Notes under the pieces: generated by a model
Told to the model about the DNA's origin: nothing
The model's database searches: none
Seen by the model: only the letters and a program-made list of their open reading frames with translations
Origin: Cinclus cinclus
Taxonomy: Eukaryota; Chordata; Aves; Passeriformes; Cinclidae
Direction: 5' to 3'
Length of the DNA: 64,000 nucleotides
Assembly: GCF_963662255.1 (NCBI RefSeq)
Contig: NC_085073.1
Span: 3,596,001-3,660,000, forward strand
Translations under genes and position numbers: made by a program
In this document: one piece after another, positions 51,001 to 63,000 of the stretch
How the letters are laid out: every line of letters starts with the position of its first letter
How positions within the stretch are numbered: position 1 is the stretch's first letter

Positions 51001-53504
51001 TCCTGTGTAAAAGGATATAACTTGCCATCAGCTTTTATCCTCTCTCGTCCAAGATCTTGCTGTTTAGCTTTCACTGAATATCTGTTCTACCAACCAATCC
51101 AGAGTTAGGGAGCTTTAACATTTTAACTTTGCAAGAACCCAGAAATTAACTAAGTTTTAAGGCTTGTAGATTTTTTGACCCCAGCTGTCACAGTGGGTGA
51201 ATTGGAAGTCACCATCACAGATTCCAGATATCTTTGTGTCCAAGAGTAGCTGTTCTTTGAAGGTTGATTTTAAAAACAAAACAAAACCCAAATAAACAAA
51301 CAAAAACACACCACCTTGTGGAAGAAGTTTGGGTTGTGTGCAAATTGTGTCTTCCAATACTTGAAAGCAAGCTGGTCAGGAAACAATGGCACAGGGCTGT
51401 CCTTTCCGAAATAATGAGAGGCAACTTCTCAGTTCTACAATCATGCAATATTCAATTGAGCTGATTGAGTTCAGTTTGGACCTGGTTTTAATCAGCAAAG
51501 ATATTAAGCTCTGCTGATTTGATCTGGCCTCTCCCTCTGCTCCCCAAACACTCCTGGAACACAGAGGTGGTGGTTTCTGTCACATGCTTTCATCTGGGTA
51601 CCCCTTAAAAATAAAAGGACTGAGCATTCCTAGCATCTTGGGGTCATCCCTACAGCATCTGCTTCTCACTCATCTCTTTCTTTTTGGTAAATTCTCTATC
51701 TTCCTGTTATCCCCCATTACACTATATTAAGATATTACATCAAAATATTCCACAGGAATAAGCCCACAACATGAGCAACCTGTGGCACTTGAATAAAGCA
51801 GAGAGGATTAGAGGAGAGTGTGGCAATCACCAGATGGACTCTTCTCCACTCCTGCTCCCAGTAGCTACACCACTGAGCCCTTCAAATATTTTTCAGAAGT
51901 TTTATGATGATTTATTTTCTCCTGCTGTCCCTAGTGAAAGGCTAACCCAGCAGTGACATATCCAGCCTCTAGAAAAGCACATTTTCCATTCAGGACTCCA
52001 CCCCACATCTTCCACACATCCCCAGGCTGTTCCAGCTCCAGCAGCTCCAAAGAGCAAGGCCCTTTGTACCTCCTACTTCACCAAGGTGCTGTAAGTGTCA
52101 GATATATTTAAGAGCATGAAGCATTCAGATACTATGGAAACCAGGGCAAGAGAAAAACCAAAAATAGATGGAAGACGCAAGCTGTTGTAAGGTCTGGAAA
52201 AGCCTTGCTGAGGAAGGCTGTGCTTGCTGCAGCTGATTGCAGAGTGGGATCCATTTAGAGCTCGAGCATAAAATATCCTCTCCCCAATCTTTCTGTAGTT
52301 TGTCATTTTTCTCTCCCTGGGAAAGGGATATTCTTTAACTTCCCCTCTATTTAACAGGCCTCCTAATTACCAGTTCCTTTGAATGATTCATATTCTAGTG
52401 TGCCCTTCCCATGACCTGGAGTAGACTGCTGCCTGACTGCTTCTGTAGAGCAGGAGTATTTGGGAACACATCATGAGAAAAATCCACCACAGAGCACTCT
52501 CCTAAAAGGGAAATCCAACAGCAACCTACAGAGAAGGGTGCCTGAAACTAAGAGTTGTTTGTCTGCCTCTCCTTTTAATAATCCTTTTAACACCTGTGTT
52601 GTTCCTCTTCAACTTTTACAGACAAATCAGTTGCTAAAATAGAATAATACCTTCACTCAAAAAACCAGAATGGTACGTGGAGGAAACAGAGAATGCCAGC
52701 ATGAGGAGTACAAACCATCTGAGTCAAAGATGGTCAACCAAATGGAAGTAACAGGACTTCAGCATCCCTATCAAGAACTACTCAGTGCTACCACAGAAGC
52801 ACCATCTGAGAATAAAAACTCAAATTCCCTTTCACGAGTCCCACAGTACCTTATGGGCTACTCTCTAGTACAAATTCCCACTCACATCAACTGGGAAGAA
52901 ATTCCAGTATAAGTTAACTCCTCACAGCAGTTAAGACACCATCCATTGAACTGCCCAAAGGAAATAATGCCAGTTCTTGCTCTATTAAAAAAACCCAAAC
53001 TGTTGCTAACAAGAAAGGACTAGTGTGGCTTAAACAACAAAGAAGAATTGGTTTCTTTTTAGACTCAGCAGAGATAAGGTCCTCATGTCCTGCCCCTCTC
53101 CCTTACAAAATAGACACTGTAGCAAAACTGCTTCAGGGGTTTCCAGTCAGGTATTGTGTTCTTGTTCTTTATGGGTTTGTTAAGAATCACATCCAAGAAC
53201 TGGGGCCCAAGCTTTATCAGGGGTTTAGAACTCTCTTGAAAAACAGCAGAGACAACATTAAAATTTAAAAAACATTTCTTCACAATCTCTATTTTAACTG
53301 AACATCTGTTTACATTGTGGGCATGCCTTTTCCCACCTGGAAGGAGACCACAATGCTGCTTTCCCTCTCCCCTCCCAATGGCAGAGAAAAGCTTGAAAAG
53401 CTTGTATTCTATTTCCATTATAGAATACACAGTTTCCTTTAAGAGAGCAATTTATACTTGTAAATTCTCTGAAAGAAATTAATTTCTGGAATGAAAACAA
53501 TGCT

Positions 53505-53575
53505 TAGTCATGCAATAGGTTGGACTTGATGATCTCAGAGGTCTTTTACAACCTAATTGATTCTCTGAAGCTGAA
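53505..53575 (+). repeat. CR1 LINE 3' end
   Basis: AGGTTGGACTTGATGATCTC, then AGAGGTCTTTTACAACCTAA, then TTGATTCTCTGA is the terminal signature of avian CR1. Confidence 0.85.
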
Positions 53576-54599
53576 ACAAATTCATCTTCCCTCACACAAA
53601 AATCTATAGCAAGGACCAAAGTGTTCCTCAAGAAGCCCCACACTGACTCAATTTTTGCTAGGCACAACCCACATGGCAGGTGAAAAGAATCCAGGACCTG
53701 TGAAATTCCAGGCAAATTTGAAAATCACTGTGAAAATCCCAAAGCAAAAGGCCTAATGTAAGTGTGGCTCATCAGCTGAAAAACTCTAAAGAAAGGTGTG
53801 TCTGTCCTTCTCTACCTGCCTTTTCCTGCACCACACGCTAAGGTAGTGCTGCTCTGATGGGACACTCAAGGTATAAAGTGCCAGGATATCACATCATCAG
53901 ACACTTGCCAAAAGAATTAGGGAACACCTAACAGCACAATTGGAGCATCTTGGTAAGGATTTCAGAATGTTCTGGACCTTTCTGTCCCCAGCTGCAAGGG
54001 AAGGAGAGATGGATTTACCTCTGGGATGTTCTCCCTGCCAAGCACAGCTCTCCACTATTACAGATTAGGGACAAACACACAAAATGTCACCTTTTTGACA
54101 GAGGTGTGACCAGTACAATACCACAAGTTTGTCAGCTAGCAGGGGGACACGAGGAAACATCCAGGCTGGTGTTTTCAGCCTCCTCTCCTCCACCATGCAG
54201 CTCTGCCCCTGCCAAAAGCCAGAGAAAGGACTGGTGGTCAAATAGTCCTGCACAGCAGCTTCCTGCAGTGTTCTGAGCCATCCTGCCAAGCCCCAGGCCT
54301 CACTGGAGATTTACACTCATCCTTTGTGCTTTTCTTCAGCTGCTGCCACCCAGGCTGAGAAAGCACTGAGCTCTCCAGTGATGTTTTCCCAGCTCCCAGT
54401 CCCTCAGCATGGCATGCAGAGGTCTCCCTGCACTGAGAGCCAGGCTAAGCCAGAGTGGGGTGGCTGCCACAGCCCCAGTCTCCATCCAGGGAAGGCAGCT
54501 GGACCTTCTTCCCCTCTGCTTTCACACCACCCTCCCTGTCAGCAAAGAACTCCCTGATATCCACAAGGACCTTCCCTTCAGAGCAGGGCACTGACATAA

Positions 54600-54662
54600 T
54601 TACAGGTTGGACTCGGTGATCTCAAAGGTCTTTTCCAGCCTAGTTAATTCTGTGATTCAGTG
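54600..54662 (+). repeat. CR1 LINE 3' end
   Basis: AGGTTGGACTCGGTGATCTC, then AAAGGTCTTTTCCAGCCTAG, then TTCTGTGATTCAGTGAT again matches the CR1 3' terminus. Confidence 0.85.
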
Positions 54663-54969
54663 ATAATGACACGACAGAGCCTGTGTTAAACCCAGCCCTG
54701 CAATGAGCTGCCCCTCAGCCTGTAGGGTTTTCCTCCATATGCCAGAGGGCTGTGATGGGACAGGGAGCACCCCAGGTCCAAAAATGCTCTGTTACAAGCA
54801 GAGGAGGTAGAGGGGAGACCTGTGTAGAGAGAACAATGATGATCCATTTCTACAGCAGCTCTTTGCTCTCCATCGCTGGACACACTCCTCTTCATTCCCT
54901 TGTCTCAGTGGTGCTTCTGTCCCCTTCTTTGGTTTTCAGCCTTTTCTCTGACTTCTCTTTCTTTTCTAG

Positions 54970-56050
54970 GAAGACACATCACCACTTTGAACAGCCTGGG
55001 CCGAGGAGCCAGGACCTCAGCATCCCCCTGGCACCTCGGCATCCCCAGCAGGAGCCTCGGGGATGTGCGGACAGGCAGCCACGTGTCCCCAGTGCCGGCA
55101 GGGGAGCGAAGGAAGCGGAGCCCTGGAACGATGGAGCGGGGATGCCGAGGCCATACCTGCCCTGCCCGTACCTGTGCAGGCGTGCGAGGGCCGAGTCCCG
55201 CTCCACACCCCCGGCCCGCCCTCGGGAGATGCTCCCATCGCCTTGGGACCTTCGGGTGGGGCTGCCCGTGTCACCGCTCCTGCCACCGCCGGGACAATGC
55301 AGTGCCCCGTGTCACTGCGGGGACCCTGCACAGCCCCGTGTCACTGCCCTGTGTCACTGCCCCGTGTCACTGCCCCGTGTCACTGCGGGGACACTGCACA
55401 GCCCCGTGTCACTGCCCCGTGTCACTGCCCTGTGTCACTGCCCCGTGTCACTGCCCCGTGTCACTGCGGGGACACTGCACAGCCCCGTGTCACTGCCCCG
55501 TGTCACTGCCCCGTGTCACTGCAGGGACCCTGCACAGCCCCGTGTCACTGCCCTGTGTCACTGCAGGGACCCTGCACAGCCCCGTGTCACTGCCCCGTGT
55601 CACTGCCCTGTGTCACTGCAGGGACACTGCACAGCCCCGTGTCACTGCCCCGTGTCACTGCCCCGTGTCACTGCAGGGACCCTGCACAGCCCCGTGTCAC
55701 TGCCCTGTGTCACTGCAGGAACCCAGCACAGCCCCGTGTCACTGCCCCGTGTCACTGCCCCGTGTCACTGCGGGGACACTGCACAGCCCCGTGTCACTGC
55801 CCCGTGTCACTGCCCCCTGTCACCACGGGTACATCGCACAGCCCCACAGGGCCTGGAAGGGTCTGGCCAAGGAGAAACGCTGGGACAGGACACTCAGCAT
55901 CAGGCTGAGCACACGGCCAGCCCTCCCCTTCTGCCACGTTCAGGTCACTTTGCCGCTCCACGCCTCTGACCACGACTTGGACAAACTCATGCTCAGGGAA
56001 CAGATCGCTTGCAATGCTTGTAATTTGAATAAATAGTTCAGTGTTCAAAT
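54970..56050 (+). ncRNA. Possible terminal exon of an unannotated plus-strand transcript
   Basis: A strong acceptor-like pyrimidine tract, TCTCTTTCTTTTCTAG, ends just before about 54970, and an AATAAA follows near 56028. The interval between is GC-rich and contains the 55.3 kb tandem array. I find no conserved protein: the three plus frames stay open only because the repeat lacks stop codons. This would fit a long non-coding RNA exon lying antisense-free between CELF5 and NCLN, but an upstream exon and donor were not identified, so it may be coincidence. Confidence 0.2.
55306..55840. repeat. GC-rich VNTR, unit CCCCGTGTCACTGC
   Basis: About 28 copies of GTGTCACTGC. A 14-base unit (CCCCGTGTCACTGC, sometimes CCCTGTGTCACTGC) is repeated one to four times. 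It is then followed by a 15-base insert (GGGGACACTGCACAG or AGGGACCCTGCACAG), giving a higher-order pattern. The end copies are degenerate. Neither unit length is a multiple of three, so all three frames read through. Confidence 0.95.
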
Positions 56051-57584
56051 AGGCATTGGGTAAGGACAGAGGCACAACAATCTCCATGAGCACGCAGTGC
56101 TGGCTGCTGAGGTCACCGGGTTTTCACAGTACCAAAGCTGTTTTGCATAGAAACTTTAATTGCTTCACATGAGCGCAAACCTTTTGGACAAACAGGAATT
56201 TGCTCACCTCAAGGTGCTGAAATCATGCTTGGAGTGTGTAAATGTTTTCTGTCATACTATTTTACTTTTGACTAAACAGGATGAAGCTTTTAAATACATA
56301 GATTTTCTCCCACCGTGGAGAGGTTTCTATTCCTCCAAATAATGCAAAGAGATTCCATTTTTTTGAGCAAATAGTTCTCTGACAAATCTATTCATCAAAC
56401 CTATTCATTGGGTTTATTTTCCAAGGGAAAAAGGGACAAACAAATTTTTTAAAAAATTAAAATACTTAAATATTATTACATTTATACTCCTAAAATATGT
56501 AAATCAACTGCATTGAATTTTCTATTAGCTTTTAAATATTCACCTCAATATACATTTGTTCTTCAGGGCACACAAGAGATAAATAATTGAGTTAACATTG
56601 CTAGATAAACCAGATCTTTTTCCTGAGCTGCAAATATTCCAGATTATAACCTTAAAGTTGCTATGCAGTAACTACAAATGGAAACTAAACAGATCAAAGT
56701 GAGCAAGCAGGAGTCCACACTCAAGTACCCAGGGCCCAATTTTCTGAGACATCCAGGAGCAGCCCCAGCATTTCAGATTGGTGAGTCAAGACCAAACGAA
56801 ATGTAAAACCCAGTTTTAAACACAGGGTGCAGGAGCAGCCTGGGATTTGGTCTTGGGCTATGAACAATGTAAGAGCATGAGATCTAAAACAAACAAAACA
56901 CCCTCAAAACCAAGCCCCACAGCAATTTTGGGTAGAAAAAACATAGTTTTGAATGTCTAAATAGATTGTGGTGACTTTCAGCCACAGATAGAGACCTAAT
57001 TCCATTCTGGCTTCAGGATTTTCTCTGCACTGAGTAGAGGAGTGGAGTTCATATTGCACAGCATTCCTTCTCTCTCAACAATAAATCAACCTCTCTCATT
57101 TGGGAGATGAACTACAGTAATCCAAATTACTCCCATAGAATTCCCAATAGTGCCCATGCAGACAGAAGGAATTAACAGCTTCAGTTAAACCCTGCTGGAA
57201 AACCAGGGGGTTTTTTTTGTGAAATGCTGACTCTGACAGCACCAGGACAACAGGTGAAGTCAGATAAAGAGCAAAGAAAACTTGTTTTCTGGCTAGGAAT
57301 ATCAACTGCTAGCCACTTGTGTGTACGTAGGTATAATGCTTTCCATGCTCTTCCCTACAGGCCAGGCAAACTCCTCAAAAAAAGAGGATAGGTAAAAATA
57401 AGGACAACAAGAATCAGCTACACAAAGCTCTTCTGCAATGTTGTGGAGAACTTTTATTTTATCACACCCCCTGTTGTGTTGGTGACTGAATTGATCAGTT
57501 ATGCTGCAGTGCAGAGCAGCTCCAGGGGCTCTTTGCAAGCTTCTCTGTTGATTTACCCAAGGAAATTACAGTGTGGGAACTAAA

Positions 57585-57677
57585 GGATGGGCACTCTGCT
57601 CCAGCTCTGAGGAATTTGGGATTAAAATTCAGTCCCAGGATGGGCACTCTGCTCTAGCTATGAAGAAGTTGGGATTG
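57585..57677. repeat. Direct duplication of about 40 bases, period 53
   Basis: GGATGGGCACTCTGCTCCAG and the following bases to GGGATT recur 53 bases later with few changes (GCTCTAGCTATGAAGAAGTT in the second copy). It is a simple two-copy tandem duplication. Confidence 0.85.
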
Positions 57678-59615
57678 GACTATCTCAGATTTGAGCATAT
57701 ATGTTTCAGCGCACGTGCACTTTGATCAAAAGCAAAACCTTTTATCTATTGCAAAAGCTACTTTTTATGCAGCCAGGGAGAGAGATACAAAAGGATTACA
57801 GGACAAACTAACCTTGTGTGGGAAGAGCAACATACCATCCCAACTGCCCCTCAGGTTTATGAACTCTCCTCATTCTTACCCATCTTTTTTAGGTTGTTTC
57901 CACTGGCTTCTGGCACTGCAGCAGAAGTGTTAACAGTTCATTGCTGAGACCACACAGAGCTGAGGTGTTTTCTTTGTGCTACAGCCCCTGCAAACAGACT
58001 GGGTGGAAGTTTCTGACTCTGAACTTTGAGCTTCTCATCTGGAAGACTGAAGGCTGACATTTTCCACAGCAAGGAACAAGCTCCAGGCCTGTTCTGTTTG
58101 CTCTTGCCCACTACTGGCAAATTTTACACACATCAACTCAAGCTGCAGCAGCATTGCTAATATTATTTTTCTATTTTTCTCAGCAAAGAAACAGAGTTAA
58201 TCTTTAAGACTGGTGAAATAATCTGCTGGAGTGGATGGAACACCACCTCTTTAAGTGTTAACACACAAGAAATGGATGCTGCAGCTGGAGGACTCAAACT
58301 ACTCCCAGATATTCAGAGCCTACAGAATTCTTCAGAGAGCCACTGTACCATGCACGTACCAAACCTACCCAGCCCAGGGCATGCAGCTTCCCAGGGCACA
58401 GCAGATGCAGTCTCTATGGGCAGAGCATAAAAAACAGTGGAAAACAATCAAGGCTTGCCTTCCAGCAACTCCAGCAACTTCTGAAGTCATTATAAATTCA
58501 TTTGGCAGAAGAGTGCCATGAGCACTTCATACATGCAGAGAGACAAATTTCAAATGAGCACTCAGAAGATCAGGAAAAGGCAAGTTTCCCTGTGTGGCTG
58601 ATAGTTCTGGAGTGCTTGGCACCATGCTGACACCATGGTGAGCTGCTGACACCAGCAGGCTTTCCTGGAAAAGACAAGACCCTTTAAAGAACAAGTTGCT
58701 ACATATTTAAAGTAGCAGAAAGGACACATGGTGGGGCGTAAGGGTACTCCAAGAACATTACAGTAAAATAAACAAAGGAGCATGGAAATCAGTGCTTTGG
58801 TGCCCATCCAAAGGACAGTGACTGGCCACAACAACCCCTTTTCTAACAAGCACGTGCACAGCAGGTATGTGCAAACAGGAATGCACAGCTGGAATTTTCC
58901 TTGCATACACAAAAAAAAGTGTATTCACCTCAATTCAAAAATAGCTTTTCAGCCTCTGTAAGATATGCTGCTTTAATTATAAATTGTAGCTTAAATTAAA
59001 TTAAAAAAAAAAAAAAGTGTCACTGTGGCTTTGGGAAGAGACCTCATGTAAGTATAAGAAATTACAGAAAAGGACTCAAAACTTGCTGGGTGGCAGGACA
59101 GTGCTCAGGGTTATCTTCTAGAACTACAACAAGCCTAGAGCTTGTAGTATCTCAATATATTTTCCAGGTCTGAGCTACTCTTGCTCTTGTTATCGATGGA
59201 ACCAGCTTGTGTAAGTACATGGAACACCACAGAACGTGATCCTGCAGCAGCTGAACATGGAACACCCCTCAAAAATCAAGCAAGAGTTTAAGCACAGAGT
59301 GGTGGCAGCTGTGAACTGTTCAAGGCCCAAAAACCTCCACAGAGATCGAGTACACAGCAAAATACATCCTACAAGAGAGACAGGAGAGAACCTATCCCTG
59401 GCAAGAGCCCTCATACCAGAAACCCATCTTAATCTTTCCTCATCCTACTAATAACAGCCAAGATCACTCACAGTGCAGCTCCTAAAAGGGGGTGAGTTTG
59501 AACAAAATGCAAGAAGGTGCTTGCTGCAGACACTGCTTGCTCAGCACAACTCCCTAAAGCCAGGCAGTGAACTCAAGGAAGAGGTGCCATAAGGAAACAT
59601 GCTCATCGCATTCTC

Positions 59616-59621
59616 TTTAAT
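59616..59621 (-). terminator. NCLN: Probable NCLN poly(A) signal (variant)
   Basis: TTTAAT on the plus strand reads ATTAAA, the commonest variant signal, on the minus strand. It lies about 440 bases after the NCLN stop codon. I saw no canonical AATAAA closer to the stop, so this is the best candidate. Confidence 0.4.
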
Positions 59622-60058
59622 TTGCGTGTGCACTTTTAGTTTTTTCTTTTAAACAACTGCTCCAAGTCCTTGTTAGCTGGGCAGAGATACCACGTCAGGC
59701 TGTAGTTTCAGTTTCCAGGCTGGCTGTGTGAGTGTCCATGGAGGTGTCAGACTTTGCATCACACTCAAGAGAAGCTGCTCAGAATCAGAACTGCAGGAAT
59801 TGCTGAAGTGTCTCAGCCTCTCCCTCACCAAAACGCAAAAGAAAACCAGATATGGTGCAAGTCAGGGGAAGAAGGTGAAGAAAAGCACTTCAAAGGTGCA
59901 CAGGAGTTAAAATTCCATTTTCTTTATGCCTTCCTCCCCTCTATACAGTAGCAAAGAGGAGACAAAGAAAGAGGAACAGCACGGTTCAGTGGAAGGCAGA
60001 GGATTCCCAATGGGCTCACCGATGGCTCAGTGTTGCTGGGTGAGGGGGACTTGGTGCT

Positions 60059-63000
60059 TCACTGCTGCTTGGTTTTAAGGGATAATCTCTGTATCATCTT
60101 GTAAAGGAGACCAAAGTGCTGGAAACAGAAGAGAAAAAAAGTAACCATGACAGTTCTAAACACACAGAAGGCTTAGCAGAAGGCTTAAAACAATACCAGT
60201 GTGCAAATGCAGTGCCTTGTTTGCATCAGCCACTCATCCTGGAGATGGATGAGGGGGAATTATGACAAGGAAGTCAAGTTATACAGAAAATGATGGCTTA
60301 CAGAAGTGTTTGTGCAGGTCTGTATCACCTCATTGTGAAGATGTGTTAAAGATTCCTTAATTTTTTTTTTATGCAATTCTGTTCCTTCTGAAGGCGAGGA
60401 GAAATCTTCAGATTTCAACACATGCAAGTTCCTGGTCTCTATAGAAACACTCCTGCCAGCAGCTTCAGGAAGGTAAAAATGAACCAGGCAAATACAGAGA
60501 TTCCCAGCAATTCACAGTTCTTTAACTGGATCTTTTCTTTCACCATTTCCCCAGTGACTTAGAAATTCACTTAATTCCTCTTTTGGTTTTGCTGGGGTTG
60601 ATTGTATTTTGATTTGATATTTGACAGATGTAACAAGACCCAGGCTTCAAATAATTTCAAATTCAAATAACAAAAGTAATGAAGATTGCTAATAGAAATC
60701 AAAGTATGTTTTTCTTTTTGTTTATATTCTTACACTGAGTTTTTACATGCTTGTGGTTTCCCTAAACAAATAACAGACACAACACAAAGTGATCAAAATT
60801 GAGAGCGACCTGAAAAGGTTCCCTTTCACTCATGTCATTCATGAACCCAGGCAGGACAAAAGCCCTGCTCACACTGCCTTGGTTAACACTGACACAGAAA
60901 CATTACATTTAATTCGGCTGGCCAAGGCATGGAGTATCACATTTCCAGAGGTATGGACACAGGATGTATTTATGGTTTCATTGAAAAAAGAAAGCAAAAC
61001 TCTGAAGATGCATTTCTAAGCTGCATCCCAAGTTCAGATATTTCCTAACAGTACAAGCTACAAACCTTAAAATTACCAAGGTAACTAAAAATTGTTCTAA
61101 AGTTTCAGTTTGGAGCCAAAATAGCTTAGCAGGTGAGTTATGCATGTCCTTGACTACAAAAAGTAGCTCTAAAAAACCAGGTTTGCACTAGAATGGCAAG
61201 AGACTGCCTTCAGCAGAGCCAAGTGGCATTATTGTTCCAGCTTTAGTGCTGGCCCTGTGTGAATTCCAGTATGTAACTTGTTTTATAAGGAAAATAATAC
61301 ATCTGTGTCTCTCACCTGCACTGCAACATAGGCAACGCCAAGGTAGGCTGCAATACAGACAGCCAGGAGCAGGTCAAAGATTGCTGGCTTGACCCTGGAA
61401 TAAGGAAAAGTGCACATGAAATTGCTCCAGCAGTTCCTGCCAGGGGGTGAGACAACAGCCCAGCATGCCCAAGGGAATTCCATACCTGTATGCGTTCATC
61501 ACCTGCTTCAGCTGGTCATAGAAAACAAACTCGGGGTCCCTGTGCAAAGGAGAAATTTTTCAGATTCTACTGCACTTTTTGATCCTGCAGTCAAGGACAG
61601 CTCAGAGCTGTTCCCAAGGAGTTCACCCAACCAAAGACAGTTAAACATGACCACCTCCCACACTAGTTTTGAGCCCAAGGACACAATTCAGAACTCATAC
61701 TGTTGTTCAGCTGTCTCCAAAGAGGCTGAACACGAAAGATTCCTCCCTCTGTTCACTAAAGCAGCTTCAGCCCAAGCAGGTTCAACAGGATGGAAGCTGC
61801 CTTTTTGTAATTAACCAAAACTTAATCTTCTCCTGCTCTCAGAGTAGGAACAGCAGAACCAAAAGTTTAAAAACAAGTTTTTCAGACAGAGGGAGCTGCT
61901 GGGCCTTGTTCCTGTGCTGTGAGAAATCATGAGCAGCTTTCTCTGGGAGAACACAAAGCATGAACCAAAACTGACAGGAGAGCAGAAAAGAGCAAAGGTG
62001 CATGTCAAGAAAACAGGAAAGCTGCAGCTCAGAGACAAAATTCTGTCCAGGGGGCAGACAGCTTGAATGTCCTGGCTGGTTCTTTCATGTTTTTCTTACC
62101 GTTTGTCTGCCTTCACATGATGCTGCTTGACATCCTTCAGGTAACGTCCCATACAATATTCTAAGGTGTTGAGGAAAGTGCTGTCCTTATCAATCAGCTG
62201 GGCAGCCCTGGGCTGACTGCTCAGCCAGTCCATCACTGACTCCAGTTGCTCCTGCTGGATTTGCTGCAGAAAAATATCACCAGAGAAAGGGAGTCAACCA
62301 CACACCAGAGCTCTTTCCCAGACTCTAGGTTCCATAGATTCCAAACATAATGCACTGTGCTTACCATCTGATCTGTGAAGATCTGCATATCTGCAGGTGC
62401 TCCCTGCAAGGGAAAATGAAAAAAAGAACCAAGCTTGAGCTTGGCTGGGCAGGATAAGTCTGGTAGGAACAGCACAGTGGGCACCTCTTACCTTTTCTGT
62501 TAGATTGTAGATGACCCTTGTCAAAGCCTCAGCAATGATCTGAGTATTCCTGGTCAGTGCTTTAGTGTCTATTCGTGCCCTAAAGCAAAACAGGGGATTA
62601 TGGACTTGCCAATGGCATCAGCTTCCTCTAGAAACACCTTTTTCACTGCATCAGGCATGAGCCTGAATGCAGAACCCAACTCCCAGGGTTTGTCACCTGT
62701 GCCCTGACCATCAGAACAACACAAGCAGCTGTGAGGGCAGTTTGTGTTTCCGGGCTGGACTGAGGTCCCTCCCCAGGCCCCTCACCTCCTGTCCATGATG
62801 CTGTTGCGCAGGCTGTCCCTGTGGCTCTCCAGGTGGGAGATGGTGAACGCCGGCAAGCGCCGGATGGCGAACCGCTCGTGCTCCCACGCCAGCATGTCCT
62901 CAGCCAGGTTGATTTTCTTGTGCACCATGGAAAACTTCACCTCTGGGAACTGGTTGGCAACAACCTGAGGACAAGGGCAAACCATCAGGGGTGCTGCCCA

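Larger units (their letters stand above)
48061..59600. other. Intergenic region between CELF5 promoter and NCLN 3' end
   Basis: About 11.5 kb with no supported protein-coding exon. It contains CR1 3' ends (53505-53575 and 54600-54662), a large GC-rich tandem array (55306-55840), a possible non-coding terminal exon (54970-56050) and a 53-base direct duplication (57585-57677). Long AT-rich stretches (56150-57100, 58920-59010) show no recognisable element. Confidence 0.65.

Noticed and set aside
55306..55840. Periodic array considered as a CRISPR-like structure
   Set aside because: The units are contiguous with no unique spacers and the genome is vertebrate. It is an ordinary VNTR.
54752..56036. 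Three overlapping long plus-strand open frames of 281 to 405 codons
   Set aside because: They differ only by reading frame through the same tandem array, whose units lack stop codons in every frame. The peptides are Cys/His/Pro/Val/Ser repeats with no conserved flank.
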